A stretch of 64,000 nt of DNA, from the NCBI GenBank assembly GCA_937921505.1, contig CAKZUB010000049.1, positions 1 to 64,000 of the forward strand, written 5' to 3'. The position numbers were made by a program, and so were the translations under genes. The notes beneath the pieces are model-generated. The model saw nothing but the letters and a program-made list of their open reading frames with translations, was not told the DNA's origin and made no database searches. This DNA comes from an uncultured Clostridia bacterium. GTDB taxonomy: Bacteria; Bacillota; Clostridia; Lachnospirales; Cellulosilyticaceae. Below are positions 32,266 to 42,418 of this stretch, one piece after another; position 1 is the first letter of the stretch; each line of letters opens with the position of its first letter.

Positions 32266-33580
32266 CTTTATTCTCCTCATCTATTATTTGTGCTCCTTCA
32301 TGTTCATTTTCTTTTAAATAAGCTTCCTCAGTAAGCTCTTCCCTATTCATAAACTGCATGAATTCAACTTTATTTTGTTCCATACCTACATAATACCTAT
32401 AGTTATAATAAGCTGTTTGACTATTATGAAGTGTTGTTTTTATAGGAACATTGACTATAAATCTGGGTTGCTTTTTCGTTGAATAAACACTAGGGACTAT
32501 CATGATTTTGTTATCATCTAACTCTATTTTTTTGATAGTATGTTTATAGGGATTAAGCATTATATTAAAGGTCTCTTTATAAGAATCTTCTGATATAAAA
32601 ACTTCTTTTTCAAGTTCTAAGTCTCTCTCCCATACTAATTTAAACACATCATACCCCGTATGGAAAGCTTTTTCATAGTAACTATAGAAATCATTTGACT
32701 TTAGCATCATACTATTTATTACTTTTTTGATAGTACTTTGTTGTCTTGATGATGCTTCTTTCCAATAAGGAACTCTCTCTATATGCTTGGTATTGCCTGC
32801 AAGATGCCTTGTTTGTTCACTCACCAAAATAGGAGTCACTTCCTTTACACTCTCTACTTGAAGCTTGATCCCCGGCTTAACTTCTACCCAGTAATACTGT
32901 ACAATTTTTATTTCATCATTATTATCTGAATCCTCTTGGGCGTATATATAAGAATTTTCTGACCCATTTACTGCTAGTTGATCTCCACTAAAAGTATATT
33001 TATTTGTTTCATGCTCTTCGGCTTTAACGTAATAATGTTTATCTGTATGCCATTTATACTTTTTATTAGCAGCACTTAGTGTTTCTACTTGACTAAGTGT
33101 TGTAACAGCTACTTGATAAATCATATTTTCTCCTAAAAACCTTGCATCAATAATATGTACCTCTTCAACAGCAGCTGATCCAAAACTGACATATTCATTA
33201 AGCTGAAGCTTTTTAGGAAGATGAAAATCATAAGTGATGTAGTTTTCTTTTATTTTCTCTTTAGCGCTAATCGTTAAATAGTCTCCTATTTGATTGATAA
33301 GTTTGTCTCTATAGTCTCTGTAAGTTTCCCAATAACTACTGTCAATAAGCACAGGATTTTGATTAAGTAGCAGCACCTCATCTTCAGGTAAAGAAAAATA
33401 GCTTGTAAAAAACATTTTTAGACCTGCTTGTACCATTTCTTGCTCTTGCACTTGCTCTTGTTTACCCTCTTGTTCTACAGTGCTGTCTATAAAAGCAGGA
33501 AAAGGTGTAGGTTCTATCTGTGTGCACCCTGTTAATATAACTATTAAGAGCATTAAGGCTCCTTGGTATGTCTTTTTCAT
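32258..33580 (-). CDS. predicted lipoprotein in the pilus operon
   Basis: A 440-residue lipoprotein: the signal MKKTYQGALMLLIVILTGC has a lipobox LTGC. The start is at ATG 33580 behind AAAGGGGG rather than 33601. The mature protein has no motif I recognise; it is rich in Glu, Tyr and Lys. In a Gram-positive pilus operon, a lipoprotein could anchor or align the pilus outside the membrane; that is inference. Confidence 0.75.
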   Translation of the reverse strand: MKKTYQGALMLLIVILTGCTQIEPTPFPAFIDSTVEQEGKQEQVQEQEMVQAGLKMFFTSYFSLPEDEVLLLNQNPVLIDSSYWETYRDYRDKLINQIGDYLTISAKEKIKENYITYDFHLPKKLQLNEYVSFGSAAVEEVHIIDARFLGENMIYQVAVTTLSQVETLSAANKKYKWHTDKHYYVKAEEHETNKYTFSGDQLAVNGSENSYIYAQEDSDNNDEIKIVQYYWVEVKPGIKLQVESVKEVTPILVSEQTRHLAGNTKHIERVPYWKEASSRQQSTIKKVINSMMLKSNDFYSYYEKAFHTGYDVFKLVWERDLELEKEVFISEDSYKETFNIMLNPYKHTIKKIELDDNKIMIVPSVYSTKKQPRFIVNVPIKTTLHNSQTAYYNYRYYVGMEQNKVEFMQFMNREELTEEAYLKENEHEGAQIIDEENKDA

Positions 33581-33593
33581 GGTTAACCCCCTT

Positions 33594-36263
33594 TCAATCA
33601 TTCACTTTTCTCATGGTTTTTATTTTAACCCTAATATTTTGAGTGGTTACATCTAAAATAGATCGATTTGAGAGTTTTACTCTGCCCTGCGTATAACGTA
33701 ATGCCTCAGAAGTATAAGGTCCTAAAATAGTCGCTATATTTTCATTATCTTTAAACTGAGTGATTTTAAGTGCATCTAAAATAGTTCTAAAAAGCACTTT
33801 ATCTGCCACATTCATTTTAAGAAGCATATCAGTATTATGTATGATTGTTACATCTACCTCAGAACCTGACACGCTTAGTCCTACATCTTGCCCTAGCATA
33901 ATTTTATCTCTTTGTCTTAACCCAGCTCCACCAGCTTCTCTCGTTACATCTCCGACCGGCGTACTTCCCCCTATAATAATTGATCCTTCTAGAGTGATTT
34001 TACCTTTCTCTAATGCATTACTTTTTATTTGTACATTACCTTTACTGATAATAATCCCCTTAAATACCTTACCATTACTTCCGGTAATCTCTAATACATT
34101 CGGTGAATGATTAATGATAATTGTAGGATATGGCCTATCCCCTTTTTCATCTTGAACGTAATACTTACCAATATCAATAACTCCTCCATCAACTATTTCT
34201 ATGGGGGTTTCATAACTCCATCCGGCTTGAGATGTGCTAAGCCCCGATAAATCTAGAACATCTGAAAAATGTAATAACCTAGGTGCTTCATAAACAGCAT
34301 CAAAACTTCCATAAAATATGCTTCTTTTAGCTGTCATATAACCTCTTAGCCCTTTATATAAATGGCTTAAGGTAGGATTATAATTTTTAAAGTACATCCT
34401 TTTTTTATCTCCTAATGCCTTCTCTCCATTATAATAGCTATTTATATCATCAAATAAATAACTTTCACTATTATAATCATTATCAATATCCGTTAAAGAA
34501 GAAAGCAGTATACTTGACCCTCCTTGGTAAAAAAATTCTTTTGCCTTATTTTGAGCATCTAATAACCTTCCAGTTGGTGGCAGCCAGGTCTCACCTGTTG
34601 GGTAGTATGTTGGAGACTTGGCTGATATATAGGCTCTATGTGGATCACTACTTCCTGGAACATACGTTTTATAGGGATCGGTAATTTCAATCTGCCCTAC
34701 TTTAATACTCTCTCTAAACGCTTCTGAACTTAAATAGGCATTGGTCCCTTCATATATTGAAGGATCTAATAGATAAGTAGACCTTACCGCTTCAAAAGGC
34801 TCTCCTATACTCTCCCATAATGCATAAGGAAGTCCCTCTCCAAAATCAATATACGGCTGTCCATTTACAAACATCCCATCTGCTTTAATATGCGAATCAC
34901 TTCCTCTATTAAAAATACCGCTGCTAGAATTAGGGTCTTTATGAAATGTCCCTCCTATTTCGAGTCTTGGTCCTATTGTCCCATCTGAAATCCCAAACAA
35001 GCTGCCTGCTGCAGTAATTTTGCTGCTTTTAACGTACTTATCTATTCTTACATCGTTATCTACAAATACATTCTTTGCTATTTCTATTTCATTACCATTT
35101 ACAACTCTTTCTCCACCAGAGAGCGTTTGATTATAGCCTCCTCCATATAAATCATCAAAAATGGCCAAGGTATTTGCAACAACATCTCCATTTACAATTA
35201 TTTTAGACTTTGCAGTTCTCGTATAGTTTGCTTCCTTGCTATTAATGCCAACCTCTTCCGGCTCCCAGCCATGCGTAGTTGCCACATTACCTATGCAATA
35301 TATACTTCCTGTATTCGTACTTTTATTAGCATCTGCTGGACTCGGATCAGGCGTCTTAACCTCTATCTGTCCGCCATTACTTGCGATAACTCCCCCTATT
35401 TCACTCATATCTGGCACTTGCAAAACGCCACCTACAACTTGAGTCTCTTTTCTAGTACCTTTAACACGCATATCCCCTATAACTGTTAGTTTACCCCCAT
35501 CAGTAACTACAACATCTGAAAAACAGGTAATGGCACTATCTAATACTTCTGGCGGATTATAAAGCCACTCATAAGCCTCATGTATTTCATTATCTATATT
35601 CTTAGGCATTTCTATATGTATAAGTGCTTCTACTGTTTTAATTTCTTTAATATCAGCGCCGTCCTTTGTCTTAGCTGTACATATTATTTTAAACTCAAGT
35701 TTTGATGGATCAGCGGGACTCAAATCTTTAAATTCAACAACTATTTCAGTAGCTGTAGTCGCTGTCTGTCTATCTGCTTGTACTTTGTATTCAATCTTTT
35801 TACCAAAATAATTGACTGACACAAAACTATATATCTTATCCCTTAATACTTTAGAAATCACTTCTTCATCTATTACAAATTTACTATCCCTATACTTCAT
35901 TTTCTTATTTTTCTTTTCAGTATCACTATCTTCTGAATAGTAAAAGTCCATATCTTGGCCATTTGTTCTAACTTTATTTATATCTGTAAGCTGCTCTAGG
36001 TAGTCATACCTTATCTCCTCAATAAAGACTGGTATCTGGGCTTGTATCGCTTTATTGATGACATCTGTACCCTTTTCTATGCCTGATTTAGCCAGATAGT
36101 AAGTATTACTTGTGTTCTTTTGCAAATACGCCATATCCCATTGCATACCTGCCACATTTATGGTGCTTCCTACTATAACCATCATTACTAATATGAGGAT
36201 CGTGGTGATAAGCATCGCTTCACCTTTTTCATTTTTTCTGCTGCAGCTTGTCCTGATTTTCAC
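33594..36263 (-). CDS. large PilX-like pilus protein
   Basis: An 889-residue protein whose N-terminus (NEKGEAMLITTILILVMMVIV) is a membrane helix with prepilin-like character, resembling PilX N-terminal proteins, here with a Glu after the Gly. The long C-terminal part has many short beta-type repeats with isolated hydrophobics (GGVIDIGKYYVQ, GIIISKGNVQIKS, GSIIIGGSTP), typical of polymer-forming or beta-helical surface domains. It starts with GTG 36263 behind AAAGGGGG. It could be a tip-localised minor pilin or adhesin. Confidence 0.7.
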   Translation of the reverse strand: MKIRTSCSRKNEKGEAMLITTILILVMMVIVGSTINVAGMQWDMAYLQKNTSNTYYLAKSGIEKGTDVINKAIQAQIPVFIEEIRYDYLEQLTDINKVRTNGQDMDFYYSEDSDTEKKNKKMKYRDSKFVIDEEVISKVLRDKIYSFVSVNYFGKKIEYKVQADRQTATTATEIVVEFKDLSPADPSKLEFKIICTAKTKDGADIKEIKTVEALIHIEMPKNIDNEIHEAYEWLYNPPEVLDSAITCFSDVVVTDGGKLTVIGDMRVKGTRKETQVVGGVLQVPDMSEIGGVIASNGGQIEVKTPDPSPADANKSTNTGSIYCIGNVATTHGWEPEEVGINSKEANYTRTAKSKIIVNGDVVANTLAIFDDLYGGGYNQTLSGGERVVNGNEIEIAKNVFVDNDVRIDKYVKSSKITAAGSLFGISDGTIGPRLEIGGTFHKDPNSSSGIFNRGSDSHIKADGMFVNGQPYIDFGEGLPYALWESIGEPFEAVRSTYLLDPSIYEGTNAYLSSEAFRESIKVGQIEITDPYKTYVPGSSDPHRAYISAKSPTYYPTGETWLPPTGRLLDAQNKAKEFFYQGGSSILLSSLTDIDNDYNSESYLFDDINSYYNGEKALGDKKRMYFKNYNPTLSHLYKGLRGYMTAKRSIFYGSFDAVYEAPRLLHFSDVLDLSGLSTSQAGWSYETPIEIVDGGVIDIGKYYVQDEKGDRPYPTIIINHSPNVLEITGSNGKVFKGIIISKGNVQIKSNALEKGKITLEGSIIIGGSTPVGDVTREAGGAGLRQRDKIMLGQDVGLSVSGSEVDVTIIHNTDMLLKMNVADKVLFRTILDALKITQFKDNENIATILGPYTSEALRYTQGRVKLSNRSILDVTTQNIRVKIKTMRKVND

Positions 36264-36276
36264 CCCTCTACCCCCT

Positions 36277-37425
36277 TTAGTTATCTAAGCTTTTAAAAGT
36301 ATAAGTATCTACCATCGTTTTAACGATTTTCCCCTTGTTTCCGAGTCTTGGCGCTTTATCACGCACAATAACTGCAATTAAGTAATTGTCTTCTCGGTCA
36401 AGGTGCGTGATTCTTTCTATTGTCGTTTTTTTATCTCTATCATTATTATCCATTATCATGATATGTAATTTTTTATTTATTTCATCTAAATCCTCCTTAT
36501 TAATTACTACTTTAAGATTAATAGGGAGTTTGGTTTCATTATTAAACTTGAGTATAGTGTTCTTTAGTTTTATTGAATTAAGAGATCTCGTATCTAAAAT
36601 AATAATCCCTGTACTAGATGCAGCACTTGTTTTAATGTTATAGACATACCCTTCTATCTCTGTTGAACCTGCTTGGATTGTACTCACTTGCTCAAGTTCA
36701 AGCTCCCCTGACTGAGTAATCGTTGTGCCAGTGGTAGCGCCCGTGCTAGATATCTTTCCGTCTTCCTCCATCTTTAAGTCTAAAATACTTACCCCCATAA
36801 TTGACGAGTTATTATCAGCCGCCTCTGGAATGAATTTTTTTAAAAATAACTCATCCTTAAATAACGCTTTATACTGTGTGTCAATATTGAACCTAGGTAG
36901 TTTTTCTAGATCACCTGGTGAAAATTGATAATCCCTATCTGTATAAAATTTAATTGCTTGTGATAATGAGTCGGATGAAATCACTATTTTGCTTTCAGTA
37001 GTTTCTTTTATGTTCTTCATATTCCATAAGGCAACTTCATAACTATACTGTGAAGTATCATATTTTTGCTCAATATATTGCGCTGTATCAGCTGTTGTCT
37101 TTAAAAAATCTTTAAATGGCGTTGGCAGTGCTCTTGTTTCTTCTGAAAGAGTTGTATTAAGATAATACGCTAACTCATCTGCGGGTATATGACCTTGCTG
37201 TATTTTTCTAGCCGCTATTAAATCTTTTTCTAATTGACCTTTAGTCTCTTCTAGTAAAGTTTCTACATAAAATGTCGTTTGACTCATAGTCTCTGCATCT
37301 TCTCTTATTTTAACAGAAGTAACAAAAGCCTGTGACAAGGGTAAAATGCTGATCGATACAACAAATAAACATATCGCTACTTCTACATAGGACATCCCTC
37401 TACTATTTTTTTGTTTTTTCAACAT
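36277..37425 (-). CDS. PilV-like minor prepilin
   Basis: A 382-residue protein with a type III signal (KNSRG|MSYVEVAICLFVVSISILPL) with Glu at mature position 5, as in PilV/GspI-type initiators. The globular part is unusually large. It lies between PilO-like and PilX-like genes, a common location of minor pilins that form the pilus tip. Confidence 0.78.
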   Translation of the reverse strand: MLKKQKNSRGMSYVEVAICLFVVSISILPLSQAFVTSVKIREDAETMSQTTFYVETLLEETKGQLEKDLIAARKIQQGHIPADELAYYLNTTLSEETRALPTPFKDFLKTTADTAQYIEQKYDTSQYSYEVALWNMKNIKETTESKIVISSDSLSQAIKFYTDRDYQFSPGDLEKLPRFNIDTQYKALFKDELFLKKFIPEAADNNSSIMGVSILDLKMEEDGKISSTGATTGTTITQSGELELEQVSTIQAGSTEIEGYVYNIKTSAASSTGIIILDTRSLNSIKLKNTILKFNNETKLPINLKVVINKEDLDEINKKLHIMIMDNNDRDKKTTIERITHLDREDNYLIAVIVRDKAPRLGNKGKIVKTMVDTYTFKSLDN

Positions 37426-37445
37426 ACTCTCACATCCTTACTTAT

Positions 37446-38612
37446 TTAAGTAAGCTTTACTTTTCCCTTAGTCTGTCCGGGTAAAACCTCTTCTTCAAAC
37501 TCATTGTAGATATGAATCGTCTCACTCAATGAACCTTCTAATCTCACATTGATAATATCCTTTGTAGTATTGTTAATATAAATATGGATATCCGGCATTG
37601 TTTCTTGTATCTTTACAATATTTGAGCTAATACTCAAGCTAGGATTTTTTATAGACATTAAAACGCCATTTTGTTTGATCTTGCCCAGCTCATCCTCTAA
37701 AGTAATATCATACCCCTCATCCCTTACATTCAAAGTAATAAACGTACTTTGAGAAGATTTAAGTCCTGTATAAACCGTATCTATTGGCCCTGGCCCTACA
37801 AAACTATAGTTATCCCCCGATGCCAGCACATCCCACAACTCTAACTTAAAAGTACTATGAGACATTGGTTTTGGCGCACTAGACTCCATTGGCCTTGGCT
37901 CTTCTTGCTGCACATCTTCTTGGATTAGCTCATCATAAGTTATATCTGTATTTAAAAAAGCATCCTCTACATTGTTAAAACCTTTAAAGTTAGTCGTATA
38001 AACTTCATCTTCTATAAACTCTCCAACCAACATAAACATGGAAAATTCAACTGTAGAAGCTACTACCTTTTTCATCTCATTCCCATAACGCATCAAAAGC
38101 ATTTTATTATCTTGATCCCGTTGCGGACTATTATCAATTTTAAAAGACGCAATATTAATTAGCTGATAAGATTGATTAAGATTTTGTATAAATGATCTTG
38201 TTTCTTGATAAGTAGAAGTATAGGTTAACTTGTATTTTTTCTCTAAAAAATGACCTGCTTCGTTTTGATAAGACGACTCCTCTAGCTTTTCTACTTTCAT
38301 ATCAACAAATTGATTGCTTTCCATTAGTCTGATAAATGCTATAAACTCTTTGGCAGACGAGGTCGTGGTAGGCATGCTATTTTTAGCAGCATTTTTTCTA
38401 GCATTTATCTGTGCGAGTTCCCTTTGCAAATTGGGAAGATTTTTTAAATGTTTCTCTTGCGCCGCCACTTCAGCGTATTTCAAAGCACTTTGGCTTTGAA
38501 GGTCTAAGATTTGAGCCGTTATATCTTTATGTATACTCAAAACATAAATGATCTGTGCTAAAATGATGAGCACGCCTATTCCTATGAAAATACTATTTTT
38601 AAGTGATCTCAT
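37446..38612 (-). CDS. pilO: PilO-like pilus assembly protein
   Basis: A 388-residue bitopic protein: cytoplasmic Lys/Arg, one membrane helix (IFIGIGVLIILAQIIYVLSI), a coiled coil, and a ferredoxin-like domain (IRLMESNQFVDMKVEKLEE) as in PilO; an extra C-terminal half follows. Overlaps pilN by 4 bp (ATGA). It would form the inner-membrane alignment complex with PilM and PilN. Confidence 0.8.
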   Translation of the reverse strand: MRSLKNSIFIGIGVLIILAQIIYVLSIHKDITAQILDLQSQSALKYAEVAAQEKHLKNLPNLQRELAQINARKNAAKNSMPTTTSSAKEFIAFIRLMESNQFVDMKVEKLEESSYQNEAGHFLEKKYKLTYTSTYQETRSFIQNLNQSYQLINIASFKIDNSPQRDQDNKMLLMRYGNEMKKVVASTVEFSMFMLVGEFIEDEVYTTNFKGFNNVEDAFLNTDITYDELIQEDVQQEEPRPMESSAPKPMSHSTFKLELWDVLASGDNYSFVGPGPIDTVYTGLKSSQSTFITLNVRDEGYDITLEDELGKIKQNGVLMSIKNPSLSISSNIVKIQETMPDIHIYINNTTKDIINVRLEGSLSETIHIYNEFEEEVLPGQTKGKVKLT

Positions 38613-39280
38613 TGCGACTCACCTCCATTTGGCTCTAGTTGCCCTTCAGTGGTGGAAATATCTGCTTCTTCAAAAATTTCTGATTGCTGTGTATCCTTAA
38701 CTTCTCCTTGCTTAGGCATAGTCAATGTCAGTGTATAAGTACTTTGTTTTTCCCTAGCCCCGTATTCATCTTTTTCTGCCTCTGATACATTAAACTCTAT
38801 TTGAGCTTGTCTAAAAATACTTTCTAATATAACAACATAATTTAGCAGCTCTTCTACTGTATTTGTTTTGCCAGCTATACTTATCTTCTGTTCACTACTT
38901 ATCAGCTCTAGCTGATCAATGTTCATCCCCGCAGGTAGCCTCGCTACAAGACTGTCTAGTAATCCCGTATGAATAAAATCATTTTGTTTAAGGGTATTAT
39001 ATTGATCCGTCCAAACCTTAAACTCTGTTTTATCGCCTTCTAACTGTTTTAAGATCTGGTTAACCTCAGCAAATCTTGCATCATTTTTCATAAGCTCAAG
39101 CTCTAACAATACATTTTCTTCATACTTTTTAAGAGACAGTGGCGGCCTAACAACCGTTACAATAAACACCAAGCACTCTAGCAAAATAATCATTGTAGCT
39201 ATAAGTATATATTTTTTAACTTTTTGTGCGCGTATGTACTCCTTAGGTAATAAATTAATTCCTCTCGTTTTAATTTTCAT
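38609..39280 (-). CDS. pilN: PilN-like pilus assembly protein
   Basis: The N-terminal motif GINLLPKEY is the PilM-binding INLLP motif that defines PilN. A membrane helix (about 20-42) and a coiled coil with a fold like PilO follow. I start it at ATG 39280 (223 residues) behind AGGGGGAG; the longer frame at 39310 overlaps pilM. Confidence 0.85.
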   Translation of the reverse strand: MKIKTRGINLLPKEYIRAQKVKKYILIATMIILLECLVFIVTVVRPPLSLKKYEENVLLELELMKNDARFAEVNQILKQLEGDKTEFKVWTDQYNTLKQNDFIHTGLLDSLVARLPAGMNIDQLELISSEQKISIAGKTNTVEELLNYVVILESIFRQAQIEFNVSEAEKDEYGAREKQSTYTLTLTMPKQGEVKDTQQSEIFEEADISTTEGQLEPNGGESQ

Positions 39281-39290
39281 GCCTCTCCCC

Positions 39291-40313
39291 CTAGATCCCA
39301 TGAATTGCACCTAATATATTGACAAAAAATCTTCTGTAAGGTTCAAAACCAAGCTCTTCTTTTTCAATAACATTGCTAAACTCCGTTAAGGTTTTTGTAT
39401 TAATATTAAGAGCATCTTTAATATAGGTTTTAATCCCTTCAATACTTGCTCCGCCTCCAATTAAATAAACCTTCTTGATCGGCCTATTTTCAAATCGCGA
39501 ATAGTAAAATTGTAAGATGCGTTCCAGTTCTGAGATAATATTGTACTCTATCTGTGGTTTAATCAACTCTTTTAAGTACTCTGCATAGGCTTCTTTATTT
39601 ACCTCACCGTTATCCTGCTCTTCAGTACTTACAAAAGAGTTATTAATAGTTTCATTAATAACATCTATACCAAAATCAATAATTCTCGTGAGTACTGCAT
39701 GATCCCTGGCAATAACAGTCACTGTTGTGGATTTGCCACCTATATCAATAACAAGTAAATCTCCTTCTGTATTATGAACCATACTCACTTGATCTCCAAA
39801 CACCGACTCTAAGGCTTGGGAGGGAATACTTATTTGCAAAGGTATGCAATTTAAGCTTTCTATGAGGTTAACCATAGGAAGGACAATACTATTTGGGGCT
39901 GCCACTAAAAAAACCTCTTGTTTTGATTCACCTTTTTCCTCAAATTCTCTCACTACTTTAAAATCAATTTGATACTGTGAGGTATCGAGCGGCAAGTATT
40001 CTTCTGGTCTCATGGCAATGAGCTGTGCGATCACTTTTTCAGGCTGTTTAGCAATCGTAATATTTCTAATAATAATAGCATTGCTCTGAATCAGTACAAT
40101 AGCCTTTTTAGCTTTATATTTTTTTAACGCTATTTCCTTGGAAATAACTTGATAAATAGGTTCAACATTATGCATAGTCCCATTTAATATACAATCTTTT
40201 GGGGTATCTAGAAGTGAAAATCTTTCTATTTTAAGGCTTGTCCCCTTTTTCTTAACCTCTATGATTTTAATAGTGCTGTTACCTATTTCTATCCCTATCA
40301 CACTTCCTAGCAT
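39291..40313 (-). CDS. pilM: PilM, actin-like pilus assembly ATPase
   Basis: A 340-residue cytoplasmic protein of the actin/FtsA fold. Phosphate-1 GIEIGNSTIKIIEV and phosphate-2 LLVIDIGGKSTTVTVI loops, and a late VYLIGGGASIEG adenosine motif, are visible. It binds the PilN N-terminus and links pilus motor and membrane complex. Confidence 0.9.
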   Translation of the reverse strand: MLGSVIGIEIGNSTIKIIEVKKKGTSLKIERFSLLDTPKDCILNGTMHNVEPIYQVISKEIALKKYKAKKAIVLIQSNAIIIRNITIAKQPEKVIAQLIAMRPEEYLPLDTSQYQIDFKVVREFEEKGESKQEVFLVAAPNSIVLPMVNLIESLNCIPLQISIPSQALESVFGDQVSMVHNTEGDLLVIDIGGKSTTVTVIARDHAVLTRIIDFGIDVINETINNSFVSTEEQDNGEVNKEAYAEYLKELIKPQIEYNIISELERILQFYYSRFENRPIKKVYLIGGGASIEGIKTYIKDALNINTKTLTEFSNVIEKEELGFEPYRRFFVNILGAIHGI

Positions 40314-40352
40314 GCACTTCCCTCTTTTCTATAAAAATACTAATAGCACCTC

Positions 40353-40955
40353 TTAATAGGCTATTTTATATTCTAAAGATTCACTAAAGACATTTTCAAC
40401 TTGTTGGAAAATCTCCCCATTTCTAGAGACTGCTAATGTACATTCAAAACGTACAATAGGTGAGTTTTCCTCTCTTGTTACTTTTATATTATGTATCTTA
40501 TCTGATATAAGTGACTCAGTAAAATTAGCTTTATACAACAGATGATACGCTCCTTGATCATTTTGTGTAGAAGCATTTTCTCTTAGCCGAATCTGACGAT
40601 TTTCTTTTCCAGAGCCTGTTCTTGGCGTTGTCCTTAGTTCTATCTTAACAAGTTCTCCCTCTATTTTATCACTAGACTTAGATGTTTGAGGCACTGTAGG
40701 AGGATGAATCGTTTTTTCTTCTGTACCATCTTTCACTGTGATTGTTACCTCTTCAGCAAGTCTTATTTCTTCTCTTATAAAGCTAGTAGATATTCTTGCT
40801 TGTTCACTTAAGTTAGTTTTATGATCAAATTTAATATACATACTATAGGTATCTCCATAAAATTGCCATAAGCTTCCCATAAGTAAGGAGAATAATAGGA
40901 GTGCTACGACAACTTCTAAAACTGTGAAGCCTTTTTGATTAGGTACACTTTTCAT
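40353..40955 (-). CDS. PilW-like minor prepilin
   Basis: A 200-residue prepilin: NQKG|FTVLEVVVALLLFSLLMGSLW with Glu at +5. The C-terminal domain resembles GspJ/PilW, with a negatively charged beta region. AGAGGAGG precedes the ATG. Probably part of the priming/tip complex of minor pilins. Confidence 0.82.
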   Translation of the reverse strand: MKSVPNQKGFTVLEVVVALLLFSLLMGSLWQFYGDTYSMYIKFDHKTNLSEQARISTSFIREEIRLAEEVTITVKDGTEEKTIHPPTVPQTSKSSDKIEGELVKIELRTTPRTGSGKENRQIRLRENASTQNDQGAYHLLYKANFTESLISDKIHNIKVTREENSPIVRFECTLAVSRNGEIFQQVENVFSESLEYKIAY

Positions 40956-40985
40956 GATTCCTCCTCTATGTGACTCGTTGCCTCA

Positions 40986-41534
40986 TTAATGGATACTGTA
41001 GTGACCTGTTACACCATTAAAAACAACCCGGGCCTCTTCTAAGTCATATGTAATCTTTATAGTTAATGTCTCGATCTCCTTGCTTGAGAGCGTATTCACA
41101 TTTAACATAGAGCCGTAGTTGTCAAATTGGATAGCGTAAATAGGCTCTATAACGTCTATCTCACCCTCTAATTCTTTCATATATAAGGCTTCCATCATAA
41201 TATGGATATTTCTTGAGTTATCCTTGTTTTCATCTCTTGCTTGTCCACTCGCTATATCTAGAGAAGGCGTTAATTTATAACTATAGTAGTGACCTGTTTC
41301 TAATGCCTCAACTAACTCTAATACATATGTCGCTGTACTATCTGCTTTACCAACTGCCATAGCACGCATCCTTTGAGCCGTAAGATCTAAACACATTTCC
41401 TTAGCTAATTTTCTAACTTCGTGTCTTCTTATAAGTCCTATACTTGGTATAGCTGCTGTACCAATAATCCCCATAAGAATTACAACAATCATCATTTCTA
41501 AGACGGTAAATCCCCTGGTGCCCTGTTTAAACAT
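40986..41534 (-). CDS. GspH/FimT-like minor prepilin
   Basis: Prepilin of 182 residues, with GTRG|FTVLEMMIVVILMGIIGTAA. The start is put at ATG 41534, behind TAGGAGG; the longer frame at 41576 overlaps pilD. The head has RRHEVRKLAKEMCLDLTAQRMRA typical of GspH. Confidence 0.85.
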   Translation of the reverse strand: MFKQGTRGFTVLEMMIVVILMGIIGTAAIPSIGLIRRHEVRKLAKEMCLDLTAQRMRAMAVGKADSTATYVLELVEALETGHYYSYKLTPSLDIASGQARDENKDNSRNIHIMMEALYMKELEGEIDVIEPIYAIQFDNYGSMLNVNTLSSKEIETLTIKITYDLEEARVVFNGVTGHYSIH

Positions 41535-41548
41535 AGACCCTCCTACTC

Positions 41549-42322
41549 TTAAAAGCTTATAAAACCTAAATACCACACTATCACCTTATCTCCATAAAAA
41601 AGTGCAATAATGGCAGCCATATTAAGAAAAGGACCAAATGGAAAAGGCTCACTTGCTTTTTTTCTATAGCATAACACAATGCCATAAATAGACGCTAGTA
41701 TAGAAGATACAAATATTGTAAATAAAACTAAAGGAATTGATAAATAAAGACCAAGCATCCCCATAAGCCTTACATCTCCAAAGCCTAGTCCTTCCCTTTT
41801 AAATAAAATCTTCACACCATAAAACATCCCCCAAAAGAAACCATACCCAAGTAATGCTGCTAAAACAGAGTCTCCTATAAACATCATATCCTTATAGATA
41901 ACTGCTTGAAGCATTCTAAAAAAAAGCCCTACCCCTACTCCAAATAAGATTATCCTTGTAGGAAGCAGCATATGGTCTAGATCAATCATCGTAAGTACTA
42001 CAAGCACCGCACTAAAAGCCATATACATTGCCGCTTCTAATGAAACGCCAAATCTTAAATAGACTGCCCCAAATAATACCCCTGTTAATAGTTCAATCAG
42101 CATATAGCGACTAGAAATTTTCTGACCACAATATCTGCATTTACCTTTTAAAATCAAAAAACTTATAACCGGAATTAAATCTAAAGAACTTAAAGGGTGG
42201 TTACAATTAGTACAGTGAGAGCCTGGAAAGACAATACTTTCTCCCTTGGGTATTCTATAAATACATACATTTAAAAAACTTCCTATAATTATTCCAAATA
42301 ATAAGGTAAATAATATGGTCAA
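41549..42322 (-). CDS. pilD: prepilin peptidase PilD
   Basis: A 257-residue polytopic aspartyl protease that cleaves prepilins and N-methylates them. The N-terminal zinc domain has CTNC and CRYC, followed by the catalytic Asp in MIDLDHMLLP and GFGD in GLGFGDVRLMG. TTG start behind AAAGGAG. It lies behind pilA, separated by a terminator. Confidence 0.96.
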   Translation of the reverse strand: MTILFTLLFGIIIGSFLNVCIYRIPKGESIVFPGSHCTNCNHPLSSLDLIPVISFLILKGKCRYCGQKISSRYMLIELLTGVLFGAVYLRFGVSLEAAMYMAFSAVLVVLTMIDLDHMLLPTRIILFGVGVGLFFRMLQAVIYKDMMFIGDSVLAALLGYGFFWGMFYGVKILFKREGLGFGDVRLMGMLGLYLSIPLVLFTIFVSSILASIYGIVLCYRKKASEPFPFGPFLNMAAIIALFYGDKVIVWYLGFISF

Positions 42323-42336
42323 TATCTATTTCTCCT

Positions 42337-42374
42337 TTAAAATAAGCAGACATTCTACAGAACATCTGCTTATT
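42337..42374 (-). terminator. terminator/attenuator between pilA and pilD
   Basis: On the minus strand AATAAGCAGAT pairs with ATxCTGCTTATT over a 10-base loop and is followed by TTTTAAA. Partial read-through would give more pilA RNA than downstream gene RNA, which fits a major pilin. Confidence 0.75.
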
Positions 42375-42418
42375 TACACATTTCTTTTAGTATCATACTT
42401 AAGTAATAGCACTATAGA

